From: Rhizobium sp. TH2
GTDB taxonomy: Bacteria > Pseudomonadota > Alphaproteobacteria > Rhizobiales > Rhizobiaceae
NCBI RefSeq assembly: GCF_024707525.1
Contig: NZ_CP062231.1
Location: 5,307,501 to 5,371,500, forward strand
Direction: 5' to 3'
DNA length: 64,000 nucleotides
Numbering within the stretch: the first letter of the stretch is position 1; every line of letters starts with the position of its first letter. This document shows positions 53,084 through 64,000 of this stretch, one piece after another. The notes under the pieces were generated by a model. That model was not told where the DNA came from. It saw only the letters and a list, made by a program, of their open reading frames with translations, and made no database searches. Both the position numbers and the translations under genes were made by a program.

Positions 53084-54063
53084 AGCGCTGCCCTCGGCGT
53101 ATTGGCGATGAAGTCGTCGAGTTGTCGCCGGCTCCCGGCGCCCTCCATCGGACCCTTGGCTGTTACATTCCGGGCACCGGCCGCGTTGGCATATTCCAGG
53201 GCCTTGTCGGCTGGCATGTCGAGCCGACGGCACGCGACATAGGCGCCGCCGAAGCAATCTCCCGCGCCGGTCGGGTCGATCTCCTCCACTTTGAAGGCCG
53301 GGCAATCCAGGCGCGTGCTGTCGGAGCCGTAGAACGTCGATCCCCGTTCGCCGCGCTTCAGTGCGATCTCGGTCGCGCTGTGGGAAAACAGCGCCTGTAT
53401 CGCCGCCGCCTCGCCATCGACGCGGGCCGCGACGAACAGCTCATCGCCGGAGGGCAGGATCAGGTCGGCGATCTCCACCAGCCTCGCAAAGCGCGCCAGC
53501 ATATCGCCCTGGCCGAGCAGTTCCTTGCGCAGGTTGGGATCGAACGAGACGCTGCCGCCCCGGTTCTTGATGACGCCGATGGCGTGATCCATGATGTCCC
53601 AGGCGCCGGGGATCGAAAACGCTGTCCCCATGACATGCAGATGCCCAGCGCGGGCTATGAGCGCCTTGGCTTCGCCGGTCAGGCTGAGTTGGGCTGCGGA
53701 GGATTTGGCGATGTTGTAGACGAAATCGCGCGAGCCATCCTCGCGATAGCGCACGAAGGCGCTGCCGGTGGGATAGTCGGCGCTGACCGAGACGGCGGAG
53801 ACATCGGCGCCATCGGCGCGCAGCCGCTCCACATTGATCCGGCCGAAGTCGTCATTGCCCACGGAGGCGATAATACCGGCCGATCCGCCGATCTTGGCGC
53901 ATTGATCGATGAAGATAGCGGGTGCACCGCTCGGATAGGGCCCCGTCAGCTCGATCGGCTCCATAAAGCCATCGCCGCGATGGACCGCCATGATCTCCAC
54001 CAGGATTTCCCCGATGGTGATGGTGGGGCCGAGCCGGTTCGGCGCGAGTGATGTGCTGGTCAT
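53080..54063 (-). CDS. PfkB-family sugar kinase, probable D-tagatose 6-kinase
   Basis: A 327-residue ribokinase-fold kinase. The opening [14 protein letters not shown], the central [17 protein letters not shown] and the C-terminal signature [17 protein letters not shown] (anion hole and catalytic aspartate) are complete. It is coupled to the PF08013 gene. By analogy with the D-altritol/galactitol route of Agrobacterium it should phosphorylate D-tagatose at C6. The ATG at 54063 fits the family length; the open frame further upstream is not used. Confidence 0.87.
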   Translation of the reverse strand: MTSTSLAPNRLGPTITIGEILVEIMAVHRGDGFMEPIELTGPYPSGAPAIFIDQCAKIGGSAGIIASVGNDDFGRINVERLRADGADVSAVSVSADYPTGSAFVRYREDGSRDFVYNIAKSSAAQLSLTGEAKALIARAGHLHVMGTAFSIPGAWDIMDHAIGVIKNRGGSVSFDPNLRKELLGQGDMLARFARLVEIADLILPSGDELFVAARVDGEAAAIQALFSHSATEIALKRGERGSTFYGSDSTRLDCPAFKVEEIDPTGAGDCFGGAYVACRRLDMPADKALEYANAAGARNVTAKGPMEGAGSRRQLDDFIANTPRAAL

Positions 54064-54100
54064 GAATGCATTCTCTTGATTTATCGGAGCTATGAACGGC

Positions 54101-55303
54101 TTATCCCGCATCCTCGGCGAAGCGCTGGCTCTCCATCGACAGATAACGTTGGTGGAGAATGCAGGCCGCGCCGAAAGCCGGGCCGATCGTTTCATTGTCG
54201 TTCATCACAATATCAGGCATCGGAAAGCTCGCCTCCTGCGTCGACCGGATGTGGTGGGCGACGCGGGCCGCCATCAGCGGATAGAGTGCCGCCACCGATC
54301 CGCCCAGAACGATCCGGTCCGCATCGATCACCCGACAGGCCTGGATGAGGCCGATCGCCAGCGCCCTTGCCCATTCCTCGGCGATCGTCACCGCGCCGGG
54401 CACACGGTCGCGCACATCTGCCAGGAATGTCTGGAACGTCGGCTCGGCCTTGCCGGATATGTTGCGATAGCCATGCATGATGTTTTCGAGGCCGAGCACC
54501 TGTTCCAGGTTCCGGTCCGGCTGCGAGACGCCATCGATCCTGAGATGACCGACCTCACCGGCCAACCCATTCGCGCCGCGAAACAGGCTGCCATTGACGA
54601 TGATGCCGCCACCGACGCCGCTTTCCATGACGAGAAACAGCGTGACGCCGGCATGCAGTTCGTTGCGGCCATATGTGGCCCCGATGGCGAAGGCGTTCGC
54701 ATCGTTTTCCGCCGCCACTGGAACGGAGACGGGCAGCACATCCCGCACGCGTTCCACAAGCGGTTCGTTTTCCCAGCCGAGCAGGGGTGCCAGCCGGACG
54801 AAGCCGTGCTTGTCCATCTGCGCCGGCGTTGCGATCCCGAGGCCCTCGCAACGATCGCGCCGGGAGGCGGGGATCGCCTCGAACGCCATCTGCACCGCGC
54901 GCTCGACGGCCTTGGTGACGCCAGCGGACGCACCATCGAAGGGCTCGACACTGGTCGAGATGATATTGGTCCCGAGGTCGATCTCGACCGTGCTGATATG
55001 CTCGACGCCGATCTCGACGCCGACGAAGAAGACCGCTTCGGGAACGAGTTCGAGCATGATGCCGGGCCGTCCCGCATGGGTCGGGTTGGCCCGCACATAA
55101 TGATTCTCATTGACCTCGCGGACCAGCCCATCCGCCGTCAATCCGGCGATGATGTGGCCGGAGGACGAGCGGTTAAGCCCGAGCTTGCGCGCCAGGTCGG
55201 CACGGCTCAGCCGGCCGAACTGATGTAGCGCCTTCAAGGCCGCTACTTCGTTTCGTTGCCTGATGCCGCGCGGCGAACTGGTGATCAACACCGTCTCATT
55301 CAC
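54101..55303 (-). CDS. ROK-family transcriptional regulator
   Basis: A 400-residue repressor. An N-terminal winged helix (residues about 12-65: [20 protein letters not shown], then [11 protein letters not shown]) is followed by the ROK domain: [44 protein letters not shown] and the zinc-type [18 protein letters not shown], where the usual cysteine cluster is lost. This loss suggests ligand sensing rather than kinase activity. GTG start at 55303 behind GGGGAG. In the middle of the minus-strand polyol operon it probably represses it, responding to a sugar or sugar phosphate. Confidence 0.88.
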   Translation of the reverse strand: MNETVLITSSPRGIRQRNEVAALKALHQFGRLSRADLARKLGLNRSSSGHIIAGLTADGLVREVNENHYVRANPTHAGRPGIMLELVPEAVFFVGVEIGVEHISTVEIDLGTNIISTSVEPFDGASAGVTKAVERAVQMAFEAIPASRRDRCEGLGIATPAQMDKHGFVRLAPLLGWENEPLVERVRDVLPVSVPVAAENDANAFAIGATYGRNELHAGVTLFLVMESGVGGGIIVNGSLFRGANGLAGEVGHLRIDGVSQPDRNLEQVLGLENIMHGYRNISGKAEPTFQTFLADVRDRVPGAVTIAEEWARALAIGLIQACRVIDADRIVLGGSVAALYPLMAARVAHHIRSTQEASFPMPDIVMNDNETIGPAFGAACILHQRYLSMESQRFAEDAG

Positions 55304-55410
55304 GCAAAGATCTCCCCAAATGCATGGCCGGACGGAAAACTGATGGCACAAGACTGAAAGTCGGTAAAATGCTGATATCGCACGGCACCGACTTTCCCCG
55401 CATGTTCGCG

Positions 55411-56295
55411 CTAAGGACGGACATTTGTGGCGCGCCGGCGGATTGCCTCTTCGATCTTGAGGTCGATGAACGCCTTGGCATGTTTCGCGACCGGCATATT
55501 ATCAGTCCAGGTATCGCGCCAGATGGCGCAGGCCAGCGATAGGCCCTCATCCACCACGGCGCTCGAAAAGGATTCGAAGGTGATGTCCTTCTCGTAGCCG
55601 ATGTCGAGAAGGGCATCGAAGATCCGGTCGAAATCGATCACGCCGTCGCCGAGATAGCCTCGATTGCTCTCGCCGATATGGAAGTAGCCGATCTTGTCCC
55701 CGGCCAGCCGGATCGCGGCGGCGGGATTGGCCTCCTCGATGTTCATGTGGAACGTGTCGAGATGCAGCGTCACATGGTCGGAGCCAGTGGCTTTGATGAA
55801 ATCCAGACCCTGCGCGGTGGTGTTGAGCAGGTTGGTCTCGAACCGATTGACGATTTCCAGCACGAGATCGACACCGGCGGCCTTGGCGATATCCGCGGTC
55901 CTCGCGATCGCCCCGATGCTGTTCTCCCGGCCGCGATCCGTCGGCATCCTGGAATATTTGGTATGGGCGGAATAGAGGATGCCGCCGAGCTTGGTGCCTC
56001 CGATATCGCGCACGGCCTTCACAGCGTCCGCCAGCAGCTTTTCGCCCGCCTTCATCACGTCGGTATCGTCGTTCGACACGTCGGCGTTCAATGGCAGTCC
56101 CATGGTCACCGCGATCTGGAGATCGAGGGCGGATGCCCTTTTCGCCAGTTGGTCGAGGTTGAATTTCTCGGGCCGGAGATAGGCGAACTCGATCTGCCGG
56201 TATCCGCAGGCCGCGGATTTTTCCATCGCATCCTCGAGCATCGCCTGGGTGGCGCCGCCCGTCCAGACGAATGAATGTATTCCCAATCGGCCCAT
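55411..56295 (-). CDS. Sugar 3-epimerase, TIM-barrel family (D-tagatose/D-psicose 3-epimerase-like)
   Basis: A 294-residue xylose-isomerase-like barrel. Metal and catalytic residues of the ketose 3-epimerases appear in order: the glutamate of LVLEIVNRFE, the aspartate of LHLDTFHMN, the histidine of YFHIGESNRG and the glutamate of ITFESFSS. Such enzymes interconvert ketohexoses at C3 (tagatose/sorbose, fructose/psicose). It is preceded by AAGGAGG and heads the minus-strand operon. In the galactitol branch described in Agrobacterium an epimerase of this type acts on tagatose. Confidence 0.87.
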   Translation of the reverse strand: MGRLGIHSFVWTGGATQAMLEDAMEKSAACGYRQIEFAYLRPEKFNLDQLAKRASALDLQIAVTMGLPLNADVSNDDTDVMKAGEKLLADAVKAVRDIGGTKLGGILYSAHTKYSRMPTDRGRENSIGAIARTADIAKAAGVDLVLEIVNRFETNLLNTTAQGLDFIKATGSDHVTLHLDTFHMNIEEANPAAAIRLAGDKIGYFHIGESNRGYLGDGVIDFDRIFDALLDIGYEKDITFESFSSAVVDEGLSLACAIWRDTWTDNMPVAKHAKAFIDLKIEEAIRRRATNVRP

Positions 56296-56786
56296 GTTTT
56301 TCCTCCTTCCGCGCTGGCGGAATAGTTATGTTGTTATGCGCAACAAAATTACCGCACTGCAGCAAATTTAAATGTCGGTTATCGTGAAATTGGTCTGATA
56401 GTTGTGCGAACCGATCGATAGGCCTCGGCTTCGCGCTTCTTGAAATGAGCGAAATCCTTGCGCCTGGTGGCCCTCCTCATGCTGCTGCTAAGCACTTAAG
56501 CAGTTTGTCATTGACTTATTTGTAAAGAATATTAATTTGTCTTGTCAAGCAACATATAAGCCCGAAAATGCATCGGGACCGGGAGGAATTGAATCATCGC
56601 CGAGCGCATGCCTGTGCGTGTCCGTCAAACCGCGCGGATTCCGGGCCGGGACTGCCGATTTGAAATTTGAAAATTCTTATGCATTGATGTCGTGGGGAAG
56701 AGGAGCCCCATGAGAGAAGACTCGGGAGACTGCGGATCAGAGTGAGCGAGGCGGCTACCGCCTCACTGGGGAAGAGGAGTCATTCA
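56296..56786. promoter_or_regulatory. 491-base divergent control region of the polyol genes
   Basis: Lies between the epimerase gene (leftward) and the AraC regulator (rightward). An A/T-rich core at about 56500-56565 should hold promoters. TTGTT-N6-AACAA at 56331-56346 is a dyad 36 bases upstream of the epimerase start and may be a ROK site. A GTG-initiated extension of the AraC frame from 56742 is possible but has no better ribosome site. No other gene seen. Confidence 0.5.
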
Positions 56787-57740
56787 ATGAAGGCCGATCT
56801 GAAGATCGTTCCGGACTTCGAAATGATCATTTGTCCGCCTGCGGAATCCTTCCGCTGGAACATGCATGACTATCCATATTTCGGCGCCAAATGGCATTAT
56901 CATCCGGAATACGAGCTGCACCTGACGCGGACGACATCCGGCGTGATGATGGTCGGCGATCATATCGGGGAGTTCGCGCCGGGATGCCTAGTGTTGACCG
57001 GCCCCAATGTGCCGCACAATTGGGTCAGCGACATAGAACCGGGCAAGCTCATCCGCAACCGCGACATGCTCATTCAGTTCAGCCCTGAATGGGCCGATCG
57101 CGTCACCGCCTTTTGCCCGGAACTCGGAACCATAAAGCCGCTTTTCGAGGACGCGGTGTTCGGGGTGGAATTCACCGGCGCCACGGCGCTCGCGGGGCAG
57201 CGGCTGCTCGCCCAGATGGGGGCCGCCCATGGGGCCGAACGCGTCGTGCTTTTCCTGCAATTGATGATCACGCTGGCGCAAAATCCCAAGGAGCGGCGCA
57301 AGCTGTCGCGCCTCGCGCCAACCTCCGCGCGGGTGGAATTGCCGCCGGAACTCGATGTCGCCATGCGCTATGTGCTGGAGAACTACAGCGAGGATATCGA
57401 CTTCGCATCCGTGGCGAAGCGCTGCGGCCTGGAACCTCAGGCGTTCTCGCGGTTCTTCAAGCGTCAGACAGGTCATACCTTCGCGCGTTATGTCATCCTG
57501 GCGCGCGTCTATGCCGCCTGCTCGCTGCTGACCCAGACCTACCGGCCGATCACCGATATCTGCTTCGAAGTCGGGTTCAACAACATCGCCAATTTCAACA
57601 GGCAGTTCTTCAAGATCTGTGGGCGAACGCCGTCGGATTACCGGCGCAATGCGCACAAGATCGGTACCGACGCACGGCCCGATCCGTTCCGGGAAATCCG
57701 GGCATTTTCGGCCGGATTGGCTGTCGGCGAAAAAGTATAG
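56787..57740 (+). CDS. AraC-family transcriptional regulator
   Basis: A 317-residue regulator with an N-terminal cupin-type sensor (residues about 20-110: YFGAKWHYHPEYELHLTRT, GCLVLTGPNVPHNW) and a C-terminal pair of helix-turn-helices (IDFASVAKRCGLEPQAFSRFF; ITDICFEVGFNNIANFNRQF). The ATG at 56787 has GAGGAG eight bases upstream and is preferred over a GTG 45 bases earlier. Transcribed toward the transporter operon it likely activates in response to the polyol. Confidence 0.88.
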   Translation: MKADLKIVPDFEMIICPPAESFRWNMHDYPYFGAKWHYHPEYELHLTRTTSGVMMVGDHIGEFAPGCLVLTGPNVPHNWVSDIEPGKLIRNRDMLIQFSPEWADRVTAFCPELGTIKPLFEDAVFGVEFTGATALAGQRLLAQMGAAHGAERVVLFLQLMITLAQNPKERRKLSRLAPTSARVELPPELDVAMRYVLENYSEDIDFASVAKRCGLEPQAFSRFFKRQTGHTFARYVILARVYAACSLLTQTYRPITDICFEVGFNNIANFNRQFFKICGRTPSDYRRNAHKIGTDARPDPFREIRAFSAGLAVGEKV

Positions 57741-57896
57741 GTCGCCTGCAAAGCACGCGTGGCACAGGCTCGAACCCCGCTCTAAGCTTTTGGAACGCTC
57801 AAGGGAACGAGCCCCGGATGATAAATCCGGCGACCATACCTTGTCAGCGAAGGATGCCTGAACGCCGGGAGGAGCCGCGCGTCGGGCCATGGGAGG

Positions 57897-57914
57897 ACCC
57901 GGCTTGTGCCGGGT
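57897..57914 (+). promoter_or_regulatory. Leader hairpin before the binding-protein gene
   Basis: Perfect seven-base stem ACCCGGC / GCCGGGT with loop TTGT, 60 bases before the ATG at 57975. It has no T run. Probably a 5' leader stabiliser or part of the control of the transporter mRNA. Confidence 0.4.
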
Positions 57915-57974
57915 GCGAGACCTTGCCTGCAGGCCGCCGGCCGCGGGATGCACAGATACTATGGAGGAGGAATC

Positions 57975-59408
57975 ATGATCAGGAAAAGTGGAATTGGAAT
58001 TGCCGCGCTTGCGATCAGCTTGCTGGCAAGCGTGATGCCCGCACAGGCCGACTTCTGGTCCGATGCCGGTGCGAAGTACAAGGGCGTCGTGCTGCACGGC
58101 GTCACCGAAAGCACGCCACCGTCGAACTACATCAAGGACGTCCTGGCGCCGGAATTTGAGAAGAAGACCGGCATCAAGGTCGAGATCGAAACGACCTCCT
58201 GGGACCAGATGTACGACAAGGCGATCAAGGACATGGAAGCCAAGACCGGCCTCTATGACATGGTCTATATCGAGCAGGACATCATCTACGCCTATCTGGC
58301 GCGCAACTTCCTCGTCGATATCACGAAATCGCTCAAGGACGACCCGTCGCTGAAGGCACCGGATTTCGATGAAAGCCATTTCACGACTTTCGCCAACTAC
58401 TTCAAGAATGCCGATGGCGACCTTTTCGGCATCCCGATGGAAGCCTTCATCAAGGTCTATCTCTATCGCACGGATCTCTTCAACGACCCCAAGATCAAGG
58501 AAGCCTTCAAGAAGGAAACCGGCAAGGATCTCATGCCTGCCAAGACGCATGAGGAATATACCCAGATCGCGGAATTCTTCACCAAGTACGGCAAGGACAA
58601 TGGCATGGAACTCTGGGGCACGACCGCCCAGGCGCATACCGGCCATCCGGCGTCGTGGTATGAATTCTTCGAGTCGATCGCGCCGACTTACGGCGTCTAC
58701 AACTGGGGCATCGACCCCTCGAAGAACTACGCCGCCTCTGTCGAGAATGGCGGCCAGATGAACAGCGACAAGGCCAAGGCGGCCATGAAATACTGGCTGC
58801 ATCTGCGCGATATCGCTCCGCCTGAATCGGCTGCCTCGACCTGGACGGAAGTCGGCACGACCTTTGCCGCCGGCCGCGTCGCACAGGGCCTGGTCTATGG
58901 TGAAAACGCTGCCTGGATCGCGTCCGATGCCGAAAAATCCAAGGTTGTCGGCAATGTCGGCGTCGCTCTGCCGCCGACGGAACCCGACGTCCTCAAGGAA
59001 GTCGAAGCCGGCAATGGCTATCTCGGCTACTATGACGGCGGCGCCTTCGGCCTGCCGGTAACCTCCAAGAACAAGGAGGCGACGCTTCTCTTCCTGCAGT
59101 TCATCGGCCAGGATTCGGTCCAGGCCGACTGGGCGGTGGCGGCTCCCCGCATCACCAACACGGCGACCTATGACGACCCGAAGGTCATCGAGATGGATAA
59201 GAAGCTGAACGGCTACTACACCATGCTCAAGGACCAGGGAAAGCTGTTCGCCGGTGCGCCGCCCTTCCCGTTCCATGCCCAGGTGCGTGAAGCCACGGCT
59301 CCGATCTTCTACCGGATCCTGCTCGGCGAAGTTGGTCCGGATGAAGGTCTCGACCAGATGGCCGCCGCGGCCGAAGCGGAACTGACTAACCTCGGCTACC
59401 GCAAGTAA
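57975..59408 (+). CDS. Polyol ABC transporter, extracellular substrate-binding protein
   Basis: A 477-residue SBP of the type-II (MalE/UgpB) fold. GGAGGAATC precedes the ATG at 57975. Signal peptide of 24 residues cut after PAQA. Typical segments: [54 protein letters not shown]-like [12 protein letters not shown]. Close in type to polyol-binding proteins such as SmoE/MtlE. The downstream genes supply the two permeases, the dehydrogenase and the ATPase, so it likely binds a hexitol. A strong hairpin follows the stop. Confidence 0.92.
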   Translation: MIRKSGIGIAALAISLLASVMPAQADFWSDAGAKYKGVVLHGVTESTPPSNYIKDVLAPEFEKKTGIKVEIETTSWDQMYDKAIKDMEAKTGLYDMVYIEQDIIYAYLARNFLVDITKSLKDDPSLKAPDFDESHFTTFANYFKNADGDLFGIPMEAFIKVYLYRTDLFNDPKIKEAFKKETGKDLMPAKTHEEYTQIAEFFTKYGKDNGMELWGTTAQAHTGHPASWYEFFESIAPTYGVYNWGIDPSKNYAASVENGGQMNSDKAKAAMKYWLHLRDIAPPESAASTWTEVGTTFAAGRVAQGLVYGENAAWIASDAEKSKVVGNVGVALPPTEPDVLKEVEAGNGYLGYYDGGAFGLPVTSKNKEATLLFLQFIGQDSVQADWAVAAPRITNTATYDDPKVIEMDKKLNGYYTMLKDQGKLFAGAPPFPFHAQVREATAPIFYRILLGEVGPDEGLDQMAAAAEAELTNLGYRK

Positions 59409-59422
59409 GACCGGACAAGAGC

Positions 59423-59465
59423 CTGCGTCCGGGTGGCATCTCCCAAGACCGCCACCCGGGCGCAG
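59423..59465 (+). promoter_or_regulatory. Intercistronic hairpin after the binding-protein gene
   Basis: Fifteen-base stem CTGCGTCCGGGTGGC / GCCACCCGGGCGCAG (one G:U) with a 13-base loop, no T run, between the SBP gene and the first permease. Same position and presumed role as the hairpin at 5602-5631: keep SBP mRNA in excess of the membrane genes. Confidence 0.78.
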
Positions 59466-59521
59466 TTGCCCTATCGAGACAGGCATCGAGCCTGCGTGAA
59501 TATCCTGGGGAGCACGAATTC

Positions 59522-60403
59522 ATGCGTTCAAACACAGTCGGTTGGCTGATGCTCGCTCCGACGATCGCGATCCTCGGCATCTTCGGCATCATACCCTTCA
59601 TCTACGTGCTCTATGTCGCGTTCCACCAATGGAACCCGTTCGGCGCCAGCCCCGACATGATCTATAACGGCGCCAACAATTTCCGCCGTCTCGTCTTCGA
59701 CGCCGAATTCCTGACCTCCATCTCGGTCACGATGAAGTTCGCCTTCTTCGCGGTGGCAAGCGAGGTCGCGCTGGGCTATCTGCTCGCGCAGCTGTTCATG
59801 AAGGAATTCCCCGGTCGCGGCTTCTTCCGCACGATCCACACGCTGCCGCTGATCGTCGCGCCGATCGTCGTCGGTTCGGTCTGGCGCCTGATGACGACGC
59901 CCAGCATCGGCATCATCCCCCATCTGTTGAAGAGCTGGTTCGGCTACGATCTCAATATCGGCCGCGATCCCACCACCGCCTTCGCACTGACCGTCATCAT
60001 GGACATCTGGCATTGGACGCCGCTGGTGACGCTGACGCTGCTGGCAGCACTGCTTGCGCTGCCGAAGGAGCCTTTTGAGCAGGCGCAGATCGATGGTGCC
60101 AATCGCTGGCAAATCTTCTGGCACATCACATTGCCGATGATCCGCCCGGCTATCCTCGCCACCGTGTTCATCCGCCTGATGGATGCGCTGCGCACCGTCG
60201 ATGAAGTCTGGATGCTGACCTCGGGCGGACCGGGTGCCGCCACCCGCTATGTCGGCCTGCACATCTGGAAGATCGTCTTTCCCAAGACCGATTACGGTTA
60301 CGGCGCCGCCATTTCAGTCATCGTGCTCTATCTCACGCTGGTCATGTGCTGGATACTTTACGTCTCCCTCGTCGCCCGTCGCGAACGCAAGAGGACATTC
60401 TGA
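59522..60403 (+). CDS. Polyol ABC transporter permease (MalF type)
   Basis: A 293-residue permease with six helices. The EAA loop reads [20 protein letters not shown] near residues 190-210, the coupling helix to the ATPase at 62567. The stop overlaps the next start by one base (TGATG). Confidence 0.92.
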   Translation: MRSNTVGWLMLAPTIAILGIFGIIPFIYVLYVAFHQWNPFGASPDMIYNGANNFRRLVFDAEFLTSISVTMKFAFFAVASEVALGYLLAQLFMKEFPGRGFFRTIHTLPLIVAPIVVGSVWRLMTTPSIGIIPHLLKSWFGYDLNIGRDPTTAFALTVIMDIWHWTPLVTLTLLAALLALPKEPFEQAQIDGANRWQIFWHITLPMIRPAILATVFIRLMDALRTVDEVWMLTSGGPGAATRYVGLHIWKIVFPKTDYGYGAAISVIVLYLTLVMCWILYVSLVARRERKRTF

Positions 60404-61239
60404 TGCCGAGCCGCAATCCGCTTATCTATGTAGCACTCTGGCTGTTGCTCAGCCTGCTGACGCTGTTCCCAATCTACTGGCTCTTCGTCATCTCGGTGAA
60501 ACCGGCGGTCGATCTTTTCACCACGCCGAGCCTGTTCCTCGATGCGATCTACTGGAAGAACTACGTCAACGTGATCGGCAACGAGACGCTGCGCGGTTAC
60601 ATGCTCAATTCGATCATCATATCGAGCTGCAACGCGCTGCTGGTGACCACCCTGGCGTTCCTCGCCTGCTACGCGCTTTCGCGCTACGATCTCCCCGGCA
60701 AGGAGAACATCTTTTTCTGGACCATCACCAACCGCATGGCGCCGGCTGCCGTATTCTTGCTGCCGTTCTTCCTGCTTTTCACCCAGGTCTTCACCCTTGG
60801 CGAGTGGAAGCTCTACGATACCAAGATCGGCATGATCCTGCTCTATTGCACCTTCAACCTGCCCTTCGCGATCTGGACGCTCCGGCCGACGATCGATGGC
60901 ATCCCGAAGGAACTGGATGAAGCCGCGACCGTCGATGGCGCTTCGACCTGGCAGGTCATCTCCGAGGTCATATTCCCGCTCGCCCGGCCCGGTCTTGCCG
61001 TGACGCTGATCCTCACCTGGGTATTTGCGTGGAACGAGTTCCTGCTGGCGGCCACGCTGACCAGCTTCAATGCGCGGACCATCACGACGGGCCTATCGGA
61101 ATATGTGACGACGACGGGTACCGAATGGGGCGCGATGGCCTCGATCGCCGTCATTACGCTGATCCCGGCGCTGATCATCTTCTCGGTCGTGCAGCGCCAT
61201 ATCGTGGCCGGCCTCACCTTCGGCGCGGTCAAGGAGTAA
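60403..61239 (+). CDS. Polyol ABC transporter permease (MalG type)
   Basis: A 278-residue permease with six helices and the EAA loop [21 protein letters not shown] near residues 170-190. Pairs with the MalF-type permease. AAGGAG for the next small gene overlaps its stop. Confidence 0.92.
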   Translation: MPSRNPLIYVALWLLLSLLTLFPIYWLFVISVKPAVDLFTTPSLFLDAIYWKNYVNVIGNETLRGYMLNSIIISSCNALLVTTLAFLACYALSRYDLPGKENIFFWTITNRMAPAAVFLLPFFLLFTQVFTLGEWKLYDTKIGMILLYCTFNLPFAIWTLRPTIDGIPKELDEAATVDGASTWQVISEVIFPLARPGLAVTLILTWVFAWNEFLLAATLTSFNARTITTGLSEYVTTTGTEWGAMASIAVITLIPALIIFSVVQRHIVAGLTFGAVKE

Positions 61240-61242
61240 GCC

Positions 61243-61482
61243 ATGCAGCAACCCCTCGAAAGCGAGCAACTCGATCCGGAACGTGATGCCGCGCCCGTCA
61301 AGCCCGTACAGACCGGCTTCCTGCCGATCGTCACGAACTGGTTCGACCGCGTCTTCGTCAGCATCTACCTGTTCGTCGCGCTCGAGCTGCTCTGGATGCG
61401 CTTCCTTGAACAGGCGATCCCGCTCACCGTCTGCCATGTGCTGGCTATCGCGCTCGGCGTGCTGATCGTCTGGCGCGGCTGA
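61243..61482 (+). CDS. Small two-helix membrane protein of the polyol transporter operon
   Basis: A 79-residue protein: a charged N-terminal 30 residues, then two hydrophobic helices (about 36-52 and 58-77) broken by WMRFLEQ. An excellent ribosome site (AAGGAG) and its place between the permease and dehydrogenase genes make it a real gene. Small proteins of this kind recur in rhizobial polyol operons (compare the DUF2160-type proteins of glycerol transporters) but have no defined function; a transporter accessory role is likely. Confidence 0.78.
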   Translation: MQQPLESEQLDPERDAAPVKPVQTGFLPIVTNWFDRVFVSIYLFVALELLWMRFLEQAIPLTVCHVLAIALGVLIVWRG

Positions 61483-61511
61483 CGACTCCATCGGAAAACA
61501 GGACAAAGACA

Positions 61512-62555
61512 ATGAAATCGCTGGTGTTGGAAGAGAAAATGAAGCTGTCGCTCCGGGATTTCCCGATCGAGCGGGACGAGGTGCTCGGCCCGCGTGACGT
61601 GCGCATCAAGCTGCACACGGTCGGCATCTGCGGTTCCGATGTGCATTATTACACCCATGGCGGCACCGGCGTCTTCCAGGTCAAGGCGCCGATGATCCTC
61701 GGTCATGAGGCATCCGGAATCGTCATCGAGACCGGCGCCGAGGTGACCTCACTGAAAACGGGTGACCGGGTCTGCATGGAGCCGGGCATCCCCGATCCCA
61801 ACAGCCGCGCCACGAGACTTGGAATGTATAATGTCGATCCGGCGGTTCGCTTCTGGGCGACGCCGCCGATCCATGGCGTTCTACGGCCGACTGTCGTCCA
61901 TCCCGCCGATTTCACCTTCAAGCTGCCCGACAATGTGTCCTTCGCCGAAGCCGCGATGGTCGAACCGCTCGCCGTCGGTGTTCACGCTGCTACGAAGGCG
62001 CAGGTCAAGCCCGGCGATATTGCGCTGGTGATCGGCGCCGGCCCGATCGGGTTGGTCACGGCGCTGTCGGCATTGGCAGCCGGCTGCGCACGGGTGTTCG
62101 TCAGTGATATCGATGATGTGAAACTGGACCTGGCCGCGAAACTCGGGCCCATCACGCCCGTCAACGTTGCCAAACAGGATTTGGTCAAGGAAATCCTCGC
62201 CGCCACCGATGGCTGGGGTGTCGAGATCGTGTTCGAATGTTCAGGCCATCCCAGGGGTGCCGAAGGCGTGTTCGATCCGCTGGCCCCGGGCGGTCGTGTG
62301 GTGTTCATCGGCTCACAGGTCCATGCGATCAATTACGATGTCGGCAAGGCGATGGTCCGCGAGGCACGCGTCGAACATGTCTTCCGCTATGCGCATGTCT
62401 TTCCGCGATGCGTCGCCATGCTTTCGTCGGGCGCGATCGATGTGAAGCCGCTTATTACCCGCACCTTCGATTTCGACGAAAGCGTTCACGCCTTCGAGAT
62501 CGCCGCGTCCGCCCCCAAGGGCGAAGTCAAGATGCAGATTGCGCTGCCGCAGTAA
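61512..62555 (+). CDS. Zinc-dependent polyol dehydrogenase (sorbitol/xylitol dehydrogenase group, PF00107)
   Basis: A 347-residue medium-chain dehydrogenase. Zinc site residues in [17 protein letters not shown] and [25 protein letters not shown] motif [16 protein letters not shown]. The structural zinc lobe is reduced: after [13 protein letters not shown] only a single cysteine remains where sorbitol dehydrogenases of the xylitol type carry a cluster. By context it oxidises the imported hexitol to a ketose, for example D-altritol to D-tagatose as described for the Agrobacterium pathway. The exact polyol is not readable from sequence. Confidence 0.88.
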   Translation: MKSLVLEEKMKLSLRDFPIERDEVLGPRDVRIKLHTVGICGSDVHYYTHGGTGVFQVKAPMILGHEASGIVIETGAEVTSLKTGDRVCMEPGIPDPNSRATRLGMYNVDPAVRFWATPPIHGVLRPTVVHPADFTFKLPDNVSFAEAAMVEPLAVGVHAATKAQVKPGDIALVIGAGPIGLVTALSALAAGCARVFVSDIDDVKLDLAAKLGPITPVNVAKQDLVKEILAATDGWGVEIVFECSGHPRGAEGVFDPLAPGGRVVFIGSQVHAINYDVGKAMVREARVEHVFRYAHVFPRCVAMLSSGAIDVKPLITRTFDFDESVHAFEIAASAPKGEVKMQIALPQ

Positions 62556-62566
62556 AAGGAAGAGAA

Positions 62567-63628
<1,062 letters not shown>

Positions 63629-63653
63629 TCCAGGCATAGAAACGGAGCAGAAG

Positions 63654-64000
63654 ATGTTTTTCGAGAAATTCAGGATGGACGGCCAGGTCGCGGTGATCAC
63701 CGGCGGCGGGCGCGGTATCGGCCTTTCCTGCGCCGAAGCACTGGCCGAGGCCGGCGCACATATCGTCATCATCGACCGGGATGAGGCCGTGGCGGAGTCG
63801 GGCCGGCAGGCACTGGCGGCCAAGGGCGTCGAGGCGGACAAATATGTTCTCGACGTCACGGACTCGGCAGCGGTGGACAAAGCTGCAGCCGATATCTTCG
63901 CCAAGCACGGCCGCATCGACGCACTGGTCGCCAACGCCGGCATCGCCCGCACCGGCACCGCCGCAGAGGATACGCCGGACGAACTCTGGCTCAATGTCAA
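63654..64000 (+). CDS. Short-chain dehydrogenase/reductase, 5' part (cut by window end)
   Basis: The first 115 residues of an SDR enzyme: FRMDGQVAVITGGGRGIGLS (NAD-binding TGGGxGIG at residues 16-23), DRDE charge pair, LDVTDSAAV and VANAGIA (NAG motif). The catalytic YxxxK lies beyond the window. Operon position after the ATPase suggests a second polyol or ketose oxidoreductase of the same pathway, such as a galactitol/sorbitol-type dehydrogenase. Confidence 0.9.
   Translation, partial: MFFEKFRMDGQVAVITGGGRGIGLSCAEALAEAGAHIVIIDRDEAVAESGRQALAAKGVEADKYVLDVTDSAAVDKAAADIFAKHGRIDALVANAGIARTGTAAEDTPDELWLNV

Noticed and set aside
56331..56346. TTGTT-N6-AACAA as a firm ROK operator
   Set aside because: Arms are only five bases and the region is A/T-rich, so chance is likely; kept only as a note within the intergenic entry.
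56988..59486. 832-codon minus-strand frame across the AraC and binding-protein genes
   Set aside because: Long antisense open frames are common in high-GC coding DNA; it spans two well-supported genes and an intergenic gap and shows no domain.

Overview
The window reads as a chromosomal segment of an alphaproteobacterium of the Rhizobiales (Hyphomicrobiales), probably Rhizobiaceae or Phyllobacteriaceae. The reasons are its moderately high GC, a 23S-5S-tRNA-fMet rRNA operon end with an alphaproteobacterial initiator tRNA, many sugar/polyol ABC transporters, a four-subunit sarcosine oxidase, and many GTG/TTG starts with four-base gene overlaps. The genus cannot be fixed from the sequence alone. 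No phage, transposase, CRISPR array or plasmid origin was seen.

Layout. 1-3180: 3' part of 23S rRNA, spacer, 5S rRNA, a stray 21-base copy of the tRNA-fMet 5' end, tRNA-fMet and its terminator. 3250-3760: a small hypothetical gene and a decayed tRNA-like stretch. 3761-16029: the most unusual block. A Rieske ferredoxin heads a sugar ABC transporter operon with an FGGY kinase. A second operon follows, with a membrane di-iron (desaturase/hydroxylase) protein, a ferredoxin reductase, a class III alcohol dehydrogenase, an alpha/beta hydrolase and a LysR regulator. Both operons carry the same 27-base upstream element (24 of 27 identical), so they look like one regulon: uptake, oxygenation, dehydrogenation and phosphorylation of one unknown sugar-like compound. 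My working hypothesis is oxidative O-demethylation of a methylated sugar by a non-P450, ferredoxin-fed membrane hydroxylase.

16151-21666: a caa3-like terminal oxidase operon (subunit II fused to cytochrome c, subunit I fused to subunit III, CtaG-like protein, tri-haem cytochrome c). 21687-24446: ChaA-type cation antiporter with a 29-codon upstream gene, then a scrap zone of broken genes around an intact pcm.

24611-43716: surface polysaccharide cluster (Wzx, Wzy, Wzc-like, UDP-ManNAc epimerase and dehydrogenase, WecG-type and two GT4 transferases, heparinase-like lyase, GH5 hydrolase, CapK-like enzyme, acyltransferase-like and sterol-desaturase-like proteins). 43721-49825: GlxA-type regulator divergent from soxBDAG, feeding one-carbon units to tetrahydrofolate from sarcosine. 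49833-51692: GAF-GGDEF-EAL cyclic-di-GMP enzyme.

51812-64000: polyol/ketose catabolism on two divergent operons. One side has an epimerase, ROK regulator, PfkB kinase and a PF08013 protein. The other has an AraC regulator, MalFGK-type transporter, polyol dehydrogenase and an SDR cut by the window end. The combination of PF00107 dehydrogenase, PF00294 kinase and PF08013 protein matches the D-altritol/galactitol route described in Agrobacterium tumefaciens C58.
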